This document shows positions 1-6,851 of a DNA stretch of 10,160 nucleotides, piece after piece (position 1 is the first letter of the stretch; each line of letters opens with the position of its first letter). A program made the position numbers and the translations under genes. This DNA is from Chloroflexota bacterium (GTDB taxonomy: Bacteria; Chloroflexota; Limnocylindria; Limnocylindrales; CSP1-4): assembly GCA_027346765.1 (NCBI GenBank), contig DAIERN010000032.1, positions 1-10,160 of the forward strand, in the 5' to 3' direction. The notes under the pieces were generated by a model. The model made no database searches. It saw only the letters and a list, made by a program, of their open reading frames with translations, and was not told where the DNA came from.

Positions 1-2
1 TC

Positions 3-1145
3 AACATCGGCCACGGCGACAAGCGCGTCGTGCGCGCGATCGCCGACCAGGCCGAGAAGCTCGCCTACGCGAATCCTTTTATGGCGCACGAGCCGCGCGC
101 CTTGCTGGGTAAGAAGCTGGCCGAGATTGCGCCGGGTGACATCGACGTCTTCTTCTTCACCAATGGCGGCGCGGAGGCGAACGAGAACGCCATCAAGCTT
201 GCCCGCCAGGCGACCGGCCGCCAGAAGATCCTGGCGCGCTACCGCTCATACCACGGCGCGACCGGCCAGGTCATCAACGCCACGGGCGATCCGCGTCGTT
301 GGGCGGCCGAGACCGGCGTGTGGGGCGTCGTGCGCATTCCCGACTTCCAACCGTGGGGCGACGCTGCGCCGCGCGATGTGGCGTCCGTCCTGCGCGAGAC
401 CGAGCAGGTCATCATGTACGAGGGGCCGCAGACGATCGCGGCGATGATCATCGAGCCGGTCGTCGGCACCAACGGCATCCTGATCCCGCCTGACGGCCTG
501 ATGCAGGGCCTGCGCGAGATGTGCACGCGCTACGGCATCTGGCTCATCGCCGACGAGGTCATGAGCGGCTTTGGCCGGACGGGTCGTTGGTGGGCCGTGG
601 ATCACTGGGACGTCGTGCCTGATCTGATCACCATGGCCAAGGGTCTTACGTCGTCCTACCTGCCGCTCGGCGCGGTGGGCATGCGCCGCTCCGTCGCGGA
701 CACGTTCCGCGACAAGGTCTTTTACGGCGGCCTGACGTACAACTCGCACCCCATGGGCTGCGCCGCGGCGCTGGCGACGATCGGGGTCTACGAGGAGGAC
801 TCGCTGATCGACCACGCCGCGCGGATGGGCGAGGTGATGGCTCGCCATCACGCCGACCTCATGGCGCGCCACCCGTCTGTGGGCGCGGTCCGCAACATCG
901 GCCTGTTCGGCATGATCGACGTTGTTCGGTCGCGCGATCCCTTCGAGCCCATGGCCCCCTACAACGGCACGTCCGACGAGATGAAGGCGATCGCCAAGCA
1001 CTGCCGCGACAACGGCCTGTACACGATGTACCGCTGGAACGGCATCCACACCAACCCGCCGCTCACGATCACCCAGGAGCAGCTGGCCGAAGGCTTCGCG
1101 ATCATCGACAAGGCGCTGGAGATCTCCGACCGCTCCGTCCGCTAG
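3..1145 (+). CDS. Class III PLP-dependent aminotransferase, 5' end cut by window
   Basis: The frame is open from base 3 and its first residues read NIGHGDKRVV, the conserved early region of class III (omega) aminotransferases, so the start codon lies outside the window; the GTG at 30 is internal. Family motifs are visible: FFTNGGAEANENAIKLAR (cofactor phosphate region), YRSYHGAT, IIEPVVGTNG, the aspartate that contacts the pyridine nitrogen in IADEVMSGFGRTG (codon 552-554), and the Schiff-base lysine in TMAKGLTSSYLPLGAV (codon 639-641). The C-terminal NPPLTIT segment is intact. All key residues are present, so the enzyme should be active. It would move an amino group from an omega-amino compound to pyruvate or 2-oxoglutarate in the cytoplasm. 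The sequence most resembles taurine- or beta-alanine-pyruvate aminotransferases (from memory of the family), but the substrate cannot be fixed. Forty-six bases separate it from an ABC importer, suggesting that the importer supplies its substrate or a precursor. Confidence 0.93.
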   Translation, partial: NIGHGDKRVVRAIADQAEKLAYANPFMAHEPRALLGKKLAEIAPGDIDVFFFTNGGAEANENAIKLARQATGRQKILARYRSYHGATGQVINATGDPRRWAAETGVWGVVRIPDFQPWGDAAPRDVASVLRETEQVIMYEGPQTIAAMIIEPVVGTNGILIPPDGLMQGLREMCTRYGIWLIADEVMSGFGRTGRWWAVDHWDVVPDLITMAKGLTSSYLPLGAVGMRRSVADTFRDKVFYGGLTYNSHPMGCAAALATIGVYEEDSLIDHAARMGEVMARHHADLMARHPSVGAVRNIGLFGMIDVVRSRDPFEPMAPYNGTSDEMKAIAKHCRDNGLYTMYRWNGIHTNPPLTITQEQLAEGFAIIDKALEISDRSVR

Positions 1146-1151
1146 CGGACG
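1136..1151. repeat. 16-bp perfect palindrome over the aminotransferase stop codon
   Basis: CGTCCGCTAGCGGACG is perfectly self-complementary, and the TAG stop (1143-1145) lies at its centre. As RNA it can form a 6-bp stem with a CUAG loop. No T run follows, so it is not a classical terminator. It could be an operator, an mRNA processing or stability element, or chance in GC-rich DNA. Confidence 0.45.
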
Positions 1152-1176
1152 CCAGTCAGGGCTCGCGTCGCCCCGC

Positions 1177-1191
1177 TAACCTGCGCCGAGC
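1177..1191 (+). promoter_or_regulatory. Possible -10 element for a leaderless permease transcript
   Basis: TAACCT at 1177-1182 fits TANNNT and ends nine bases before the ATG at 1192. No Shine-Dalgarno sequence precedes this ATG. I see no good -35 hexamer, so this is only suggestive. It gains some weight from similar elements at the same distance before the starts at 8060, 9459 and 9515. Confidence 0.25.
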
Positions 1192-2036
1192 ATGCGTCGC
1201 GCCCTGTCGCTGGTCCTGTTCCTTGTTGGCTTCGGGCTGATCTGGGAAGGTGCGAAGTGGGTCGGCGGCGACCCGTGGCGACTGACCGCGATCGGCTATA
1301 CGCATAACCCGCCGCTGCACATCCTGCAGCTCAGCGACCGCCAGCTGCCGCACCTGTGGGACATCGCGGCCTCTTTCAGCGAGCCCTTCCAGCGCAACGC
1401 GGATTACAGCTTGGCCAACTACCTCATCGACCAGGCCCTCTACACCTGGGGCGAGGCGCTCATCGGCTTCGCCGTCGGTGCGGCTATCGGCGTGGTGCTG
1501 GCGAGCATCTTTGTCCACTCCAGCCTGCTCGAGCGCGCATTCGTGCCCTACGTGGTGGCCAGCCAGACCGTGCCCATCGTCGCTCTCGCGCCGCTCATCG
1601 TGGTCGGTTTTGGGCGGGGCCTGACGAGCGTCGTGATCATCGCGACGTACCTGACCTTCTTTCCGGTGACGATCGCGGTGCTGCGCGGCCTGCGTTCGCC
1701 CGACCCGCGGGCGATCGAGCTGCTGCGCTCCTTCGCGGCAAGCCGGTGGGACGTCTATCGCAAGGTGCGACTGCCCGCCAGCGTGCCCTACCTGTTCACG
1801 GCACTCAAGGTGGCTGCCGCCGCCAGCATCGTGGGCACCATCATCGGCGAGGGCCCGGGTGGCGTGCCGCAGGGGCTGGGCCGAGCCATCCTGAACTTCA
1901 ACCAGCAGTACGTCACGGGCCCGGAGAAGCTGTGGGCGGCCATCCTCGTGGCATCGATCGTGGGCATCGGCTTCTTCCTGATCGTCCGCCTGGCTGAACG
2001 GCTGGTGGTCCGTCGAAGCTCCCAATCGGCGGCATC

Positions 2037-2040
<4 letters not shown>
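1192..2040 (+). CDS. NitT/TauT-type ABC transporter permease (first of two)
   Basis: This 282-residue inner-membrane protein is a binding-protein-dependent transport permease. A first hydrophobic segment (about residues 4-20) follows a short basic start, and a longer than usual non-membrane stretch (about 24-80) precedes the core helices (about 86-110, 118-140, 144-165, 203-220, 242-265). The coupling (EAA-type) loop that contacts the ATPase lies at about 176-201, with RSFAASRWDVYRKVRLPASV followed by PYLFTALK. The FFPVTIAVLRGL segment before it matches the SsuC/TauC/ThiX-type permeases and has a close counterpart in the second permease. The ATG at 1192 gives a clean signal-anchor start. The stop overlaps the ATPase start as ATGA at 2037-2040, which implies translational coupling. 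The protein should pass a small organic, probably nitrogenous, compound inward; the substrate is unknown. Confidence 0.93.
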
Positions 2041-2893
<853 letters not shown>

Positions 2894-2894
<1 letters not shown>

Positions 2895-3655
2895 TGGCCC
2901 GGCTGGTGCGCTACCTGCCCGCGCTGGTTGTCTTCGTCGCCGTGATTGCGCTCTGGGAGCTGACCACCGCCGGCACGGGCCGGCGCGTCATCCCGCCGCC
3001 GTCGGCCATCGTCAACGCCGGACTGGACAACTTCGACGCGCTGCGTCGATCGGCGCAGGCGACGGCGTTTGAGGCGCTCGGCGGGCTGGCGATCGGTTCC
3101 CTCGGCGGGATCCTCGTTGCCTTCGCGTCGGCGCGCTGGATGACTGCCCGTGATGTGCTCGTGCCGGTGGCAATCGCCACGAGCGCGATCCCGATCATCG
3201 CCGTGGCACCCATCCTGAACAACTGGTTCGGAGTCCTGAACCCGCTGTCCAAGATGATGATGGCTGCGCTGCTCGTCTTCTTTCCGGTGATGATCAACGT
3301 CACGCGCGGCCTGGTCGACGTACAGCCGGCGTCGCTCGAGCTGATGCGCTCCTACGCCGGTACGGAGATGACGGTTCTGCGCAAGGTGCGCGTGCCGAAC
3401 ATGCTGCCGTTCCTTTTCACTGCGCTCAAGGTCGGAGCGACGCTGGCGTTCATCGGCGCGCTCGTTGGTGAGTACTTCGGCGGTACCTCAGAGGTGTTGG
3501 GTCGGGTGGTCCTCACCAGCATCAGCAGCGGCCGGTTCGACCTCGCCTGGGCGGGCATTCTCATCGGTGCGGTGGCGGCGATCTTGGCGTACCTGGTGGT
3601 TTCGACCGTGGAGCGGCTGGCCATTCCCTGGCACGCCTCCCAAAGAGGCGAGTGA
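2894..3655 (+). CDS. NitT/TauT-type ABC transporter permease (second of two)
   Basis: This 253-residue integral membrane protein is the likely partner of the first permease in a heterodimeric channel. It has a typical SsuC/ThiX layout: an N-terminal helix (about 8-24), the IPPPSAIV segment (33-40) that follows the first helix in many NitT/TauT permeases, core helices (about 62-80, 88-108, 122-138, 174-192, 216-238), and a coupling loop at about 149-171 (RSYAGTEMTVLRKVRVPNM). It lacks the long N-terminal insertion of the first permease, so the two are paralogues and not a recent tandem copy. The ATG at 2894 overlaps the ATPase stop (TGATG). A TTG at 2891 is also possible: GGAGGG at 2876-2881 sits nine bases before the TTG and twelve before the ATG. 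I prefer the ATG; the two differ by one residue. Confidence 0.93.
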
Positions 3656-3657
3656 CT

Positions 3658-3673
3658 GCGCTCCGGAGAGCGC
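3658..3673 (+). other. Short hairpin just after the second permease
   Basis: GCGCTC-CGGA-GAGCGC forms a perfect 6-bp stem with a 4-base loop, starting two bases after the permease stop. No T run follows, so full termination is unlikely. Such a hairpin could stall RNA decay or allow partial attenuation, so that the permease genes and the binding-protein gene are expressed at different levels. The remaining bases to 3806 show only the ribosome binding site described separately. Confidence 0.35.
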
Positions 3674-3792
3674 GAACCTGACGGTCATGCGCGGCGGCGT
3701 TGCGCTATCGTGCCCGGTCAGACGGCCCTGGTGCCACCCACGGCGCCGGCGTTGCGGAGGAGGAACCGGCCGCGGCCCGTCGGCGGTCGACC

Positions 3793-3800
3793 AGAGAGGT
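3793..3800 (+). promoter_or_regulatory. Ribosome binding site deciding the binding-protein start
   Basis: AGAGAGGT ends six bases before the ATG at 3807. It is one of the clearest Shine-Dalgarno sequences in the window. It supports this ATG over the upstream in-frame extension to 3465, which overlaps the permease gene. It also shows that the binding protein is translated independently, unlike the coupled genes before it. Confidence 0.7.
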
Positions 3801-3806
3801 GCAAGG

Positions 3807-4979
3807 ATGCGCGATTTCAAGAGGTCGTTCGGCCTGATGGCTGCGACCGCGCTGTTAATGGTTGCGTGCGGCGGCCCGGCGGCAACTCCGACCCCAGCTG
3901 TGACGGCGCCACCGTCACCGACAGCGTCACCATCGTCGGCGCCGTTGACTCACGTGCAGCTGCAGCTCCAGTGGGAGCCACAGGCCCAGTTTGCCGGCTA
4001 CTTCGCCGCGGACGCGCAGGGCTACTTCACCGCTGAGGGCCTCGATGTCGAGATCCTGCGCGGCGGTGCGGAGGTCATCCCGCAGGTCGTGGGATCCGAC
4101 CCCAACGGGCCCGAGTTCACGATCTCATGGGTGCCCAAGGTGCTCGAGGTGCGGGCCAACGGCCAGTCCGACCTTGTCGACATCGCCCAGATCTTCCAGC
4201 GCTCGGGAACGCGCTCCGTTTCATGGGCCGCCGGCAAGGGTCCGGGCACGCCCAGCACAGAGAACATCACTTCGCCTGAGCAGTTCGCAGGCAAGAACGT
4301 TGGCGTGTGGGACTTCGGCAACGAGTACGAAGTGACCGCCGCCGGGCTGAAGTACAACCTCGTCCAGAACGTCGACTACACCAAGGTCATCCAGCCATTC
4401 AACATGGACCTGCTGTTCAACCGCGAGGTCGATGTTGCCGAGGCGATGATCTACAACGAGTACGCCCAGGTGCTCGAGGCGACAAATCCAGCGACGGGCG
4501 ACCTCTACCAGCCTGAAGATCTGAACGTGATCAACTACAACGAAGTTGGCACGGCGATGCTCCAGGACGCTCTTTTCGCCCGCGAGGCTTGGCTGGCGGA
4601 GCCCGGCAACGAGGACATCGCGGTCCGCTTCCTGCGCGCTTCGTTCCGTGGCTGGATCTATTGCCGCGACCACGCGGCAGACTGCATCCAGTACACGGTG
4701 GATGCGGGCTCTACGCTCGGAGCCGGCCACCAGGCGTGGATGATGAACGAGATCAACCCGCTCGTCTGGCCGTCGCCTGACGGCATTGGCGCAATTGATG
4801 TCGACTTCTGGAACCAGACCGTCGGTGTCGCCAAGGGCGCGGGCATCATCCCGAACGATCCTGACGAAGGCGCATATCGGACCGACTTGGCCGACTCGGC
4901 CCGGACCGGCATCACCGAGGACGCGAAAGGCACGAATTTCCAGAAGGGCACCGTGGAGGTAACCCCGGGCGGCGTGTAG
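3807..4979 (+). CDS. NMT1/THI5-like ABC substrate-binding lipoprotein
   Basis: This 390-residue protein should capture the substrate outside the membrane and deliver it to the two permeases. A lipoprotein signal is clear: basic start (MRDFKR), hydrophobic stretch (8-20) and lipobox LMVAC with acylated Cys21. A linker rich in Pro, Thr, Ser and Ala follows (about 22-46). The mature domain opens with QWEPQAQFAGYFAADAQGYF (55-74) and then TAEGLDVEILRGG, the hallmark of the NMT1/THI5-like periplasmic-binding superfamily, which includes ThiY (formylaminopyrimidine), RibY (riboflavin), SsuA and TauA. The ...QFAGY... wording is closest to the pyrimidine/riboflavin-type members in my memory of the family, but I cannot assign the ligand. 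Two later cysteines, in the segment YCRDHAADC, could form a disulfide. The gene has its own Shine-Dalgarno sequence and is followed by a strong terminator, so it closes the operon. Confidence 0.93.
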   Translation: MRDFKRSFGLMAATALLMVACGGPAATPTPAVTAPPSPTASPSSAPLTHVQLQLQWEPQAQFAGYFAADAQGYFTAEGLDVEILRGGAEVIPQVVGSDPNGPEFTISWVPKVLEVRANGQSDLVDIAQIFQRSGTRSVSWAAGKGPGTPSTENITSPEQFAGKNVGVWDFGNEYEVTAAGLKYNLVQNVDYTKVIQPFNMDLLFNREVDVAEAMIYNEYAQVLEATNPATGDLYQPEDLNVINYNEVGTAMLQDALFAREAWLAEPGNEDIAVRFLRASFRGWIYCRDHAADCIQYTVDAGSTLGAGHQAWMMNEINPLVWPSPDGIGAIDVDFWNQTVGVAKGAGIIPNDPDEGAYRTDLADSARTGITEDAKGTNFQKGTVEVTPGGV

Positions 4980-5009
4980 TCCGACATCTCGCTCAAGACC
5001 CAGTAGCGC

Positions 5010-5042
5010 GAGGCCGGCCCGCAAGGGCCGGCCTCTTTCCTT
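5010..5042 (+). terminator. Rho-independent terminator of the importer operon
   Basis: GAGGCCGGCCC (5010-5020) pairs perfectly with GGGCCGGCCTC (5025-5035) around a GCAA loop, a GNRA tetraloop. TTTCCTT follows directly. The stem is 11 bp and entirely matched, by far the strongest hairpin I see in the window. It lies 31 bases after the binding-protein stop. Confidence 0.85.
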
Positions 5043-5258
5043 GCCCGCCCGACTGCAGTCTCTCGCGTGAGCCAAATTCACGGAATCCGCCGATGTGGCC
5101 CCGCCGCAGCCGATTTCGCCCCTCTGGGCCAGCGCGATAGTGCCTTCCATGCGCAGCCACGCTCAGATCAGGCCAGCCACACGGCTTGCATGCGTCCACT
5201 CCGCGCTGGCGGAGCGGATAAGGGCCTGGTAAGGCCCGATTTCGAGAATGTGGGTCAC
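5043..5258 (+). other. Leader region before the XRE gene, with three small inverted repeats
   Basis: No gene is supported here, although the XRE frame stays open upstream without family-like sequence. Three dyads are visible: CGTGA-N7-TCACG at 5066-5082; CTCCGC-GCTG-GCGGAG at 5199-5214; and GGGCCT-GGTA-AGGCCC at 5222-5237. The last two are 6-bp perfect stems with 4-base loops, seven bases apart, close to the start of a DNA-binding protein gene. They could be operators for autoregulation or leader RNA hairpins. I see no convincing -35/-10 pair. Confidence 0.35.
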
Positions 5259-6032
5259 ATGCCTGCCACGACCCGTCGCAACCAGCCAACGCAAAGTGCC
5301 GTGGCCGGCCGGCGCCGGGCGATTCAGGCCACTTCCGTCCTTGGCGAGCGGGTCCTCAAAGCGCGCACGCGGCGCAAATGGACCCAGGACGAGCTCGCCG
5401 CCAAGATCGGGGTCGATCGGACAAGAGTTAGCCAGATCGAGGCGGGCAGGGGCGGGGGAGTGCCGGCCGACTTGTGGTTCGCCATCGCCGATGCGCTGCA
5501 GGTGCCGTTTCGTATGGAATTCGGCCGTGACCCGCTCCAAGAGCTGGAGGATGCGGGCCACCTTGAGATGCAGGAGTTCATGCTGGGGCTGGGTAGGAAG
5601 ACGGGTTTCAGTCGGACGTTCGAGCTGGCGACCCGGCCGTCGAATCCCGCTTACTCCGCGGACGTCGGGCTGCGCGACGACGTTCGCCGCCTGCTGGTAC
5701 TGGAGGAGTGCTGGAACACCTTCGGGAATATCGGTGCCAGCGTGCGCAGCACCCGCAGGAAGATCGCCGAGGCAGAGTCCCTCGCAATCTCGGTTGGTGG
5801 CGAGCGCGGCCCTTACCGGGTCGCCGCGGTCTGGGTCGTCCGCGACGTGCCGCGCAACAGATCGGTGCTCGGGCGCTACCCGGAGATCTTCGACGCGACG
5901 TTCACCGCCTCGTCGGCCGCGTGGGTCAAGGCGCTGACCGCGCGCGACGTTGATCCGCCGAGCGGAATTGGCATCGTCTGGTGCGACTCTCGCCGCGGGA
6001 CGTTGACGGCGTGGCGCCGCTCATTGGCGTGA
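5259..6032 (+). CDS. XRE-family HTH protein with conserved C-terminal extension
   Basis: Residues about 29-86 form a Cro/C1-type helix-turn-helix: LGERVLKARTRRKWTQDELA leads into KIGVDRTRVSQIEAG, where WTQDELA and RTRVSQIE match the two core helices. The remaining ~150 residues (about 105-255) form a separate domain also found, as I recall, in uncharacterised actinobacterial and related XRE proteins. It has SADVGLRDDVRRLLVLEECW (133-152), GASVRSTRRKIAEAE (159-173), VWVVRDVPRNRSV (191-203) and a C-terminal WCDSRRGTLTAWRR. A strand carrying an acidic residue, a turn and then a Glu-bearing strand recalls the PD-(D/E)XK nuclease fold, but no canonical ExK is present, so catalysis is doubtful. It could be a DNA-binding regulator, or part of a defence or toxin-antitoxin system. 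The start at ATG 5259 is chosen because the upstream frame lacks family-like sequence; GTG 5250 and ATG 5190 are alternatives. It is 257 residues long, stands alone, and converges on modB. Confidence 0.82.
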   Translation: MPATTRRNQPTQSAVAGRRRAIQATSVLGERVLKARTRRKWTQDELAAKIGVDRTRVSQIEAGRGGGVPADLWFAIADALQVPFRMEFGRDPLQELEDAGHLEMQEFMLGLGRKTGFSRTFELATRPSNPAYSADVGLRDDVRRLLVLEECWNTFGNIGASVRSTRRKIAEAESLAISVGGERGPYRVAAVWVVRDVPRNRSVLGRYPEIFDATFTASSAAWVKALTARDVDPPSGIGIVWCDSRRGTLTAWRRSLA

Positions 6033-6047
6033 GGTGCTGCCGCCTCA
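6030..6047. repeat. Dyad joining the two convergent stop codons
   Basis: TGAGG (6030-6034) and CCTCA (6043-6047) are perfect inverted arms around eight bases. The arms begin and end exactly with the TGA stop of the XRE gene and the TGA stop of modB on the other strand. The gap between the genes is only 12 bases. A 5-bp stem without T runs is a poor terminator, so transcripts probably run into the opposing gene. Confidence 0.3.
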
Positions 6048-6851
6048 GCCCGCTCCCCGCGCGTCGAGCGCCCGACCCCAGCCCAGACCCCGCACCGCCA
6101 GGAGCGCGGCGACCGCGGCGATCACCAGCACCGCCGCCGCGGCGATCGACGCCTCGAGGTTGGTCGACTGGAACTCGCCGTACACGACGAGCGGCAGCGT
6201 TTGCGTCCGGCCGGCGATGGCGCCGGCAAACATGATCGTGGCGCCGAACTCGCCCAGGGCGCGTGCCCAGCAGGTGACGATGCCGGCGGCGAGCGCGGGC
6301 GCGGCCTGGGGGATGGTCACGAACTGAAGCACGTGCCGCTCGGCGGCGCCATCGACGCGCGCCGCGTCCTCCAGCTCGCGCTCGACGCCGGCGATCCCGG
6401 CGCGGGCGGCACGAATGAAGAACGGCGCCGCGACGAAGACCTGCGCCAGGATCACCGCCACCGTGGTGAAGGGCAGCGAAATGCCGATCGCCGCCAGCGG
6501 CTCCCCCAGCAGGCCGCGCCGGCCAAAGGCCAGCAGCAATGCCAGGCCCGCGACCGACGGCGGCAGCACGATGGGCAGATCGACGATTGCCTCGATCAGC
6601 GCGCGACCGCGAAACCTGCCGCGCGCCAGTAGGACGGCCAGCGGGAAGCCCAGGACGAGCGCCAGGGCCACCGCGATCGACGTCGTGACTGCGCTGAGCG
6701 CCAGCGCGTCGACAACCGCGGGACTGGTCAGTGCCGCAAACACCGATCCGGACGCGAGCGCCCGGCCGACCAGCACGACGACCGGCAAGCCCAGGAATAC
6801 GAGCGCCGGGACTCCCAGCAGAGCCAGACGGCGCGCGGCCGCGTTCGTCAT
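6045..6851 (-). CDS. modB: Molybdate ABC transporter permease ModB
   Basis: This 268-residue inner-membrane channel for molybdate has the ModB/CysW-type layout: an N-terminal helix (about 10-31), core helices (about 48-77, 86-109, 127-148, 186-200, 232-254), the LPIVLPPSVAGLALL signature (92-106), a coupling loop around 161-181 (EDAARVDGAAERHVLQFVTI) and EFGATIMFAG (201-210), very characteristic of ModB. The start at 6851 is chosen because its ATG overlaps the modA stop (ATGA, 6848-6851) and GGAG lies seven bases upstream (6859-6862); the longer frame to 6911 runs into modA without support. Normally ModC follows ModB, but here the stop at 6045 is 12 bases from a convergent gene. The permease must therefore use an ATPase encoded elsewhere. 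The NitT/TauT ATPase in this window is not of ModC type. A sulfate or tungstate permease is less likely given ModA and the Mop-type regulator. Confidence 0.92.
   Translation of the reverse strand: MTNAAARRLALLGVPALVFLGLPVVVLVGRALASGSVFAALTSPAVVDALALSAVTTSIAVALALVLGFPLAVLLARGRFRGRALIEAIVDLPIVLPPSVAGLALLLAFGRRGLLGEPLAAIGISLPFTTVAVILAQVFVAAPFFIRAARAGIAGVERELEDAARVDGAAERHVLQFVTIPQAAPALAAGIVTCWARALGEFGATIMFAGAIAGRTQTLPLVVYGEFQSTNLEASIAAAAVLVIAAVAALLAVRGLGWGRALDARGAG

Noticed and set aside
246..1049. Minus-strand frame of 267 codons opposite the aminotransferase
   Set aside because: It is a codon-bias shadow; the plus frame carries all catalytic motifs of the aminotransferase.
1156..2025. Minus-strand frame of 289 codons opposite the first permease
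   Set aside because: It is low-complexity and rich in Arg, Asp, His and Gln, while the plus frame is a clear membrane permease with the coupling loop.
3465..3806. Longer binding-protein frame starting at 3465
   Set aside because: It overlaps the permease gene in another frame and would bury the clear lipoprotein signal. A good ribosome binding site marks ATG 3807.
5066..5082. CRP/FNR-type binding site (CGTGA-N7-TCACG)
   Set aside because: The spacer is seven bases where the CRP consensus has six, and it lies just after a terminator with no promoter element beside it. It is kept only as a dyad in the leader description.
4221..5150. Minus-strand frame of 309 codons opposite the binding protein
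   Set aside because: It crosses the terminator hairpin at 5010-5042 and has no recognisable domain; the plus frame is a clear lipoprotein.
5067..5258. Upstream extension of the XRE protein to a start near 5067 or 5190
   Set aside because: The frame is open but the extra residues show no family-like sequence, no Shine-Dalgarno sequence precedes these starts, and the far end lies close to the upstream terminator. ATG 5190 cannot be fully excluded.
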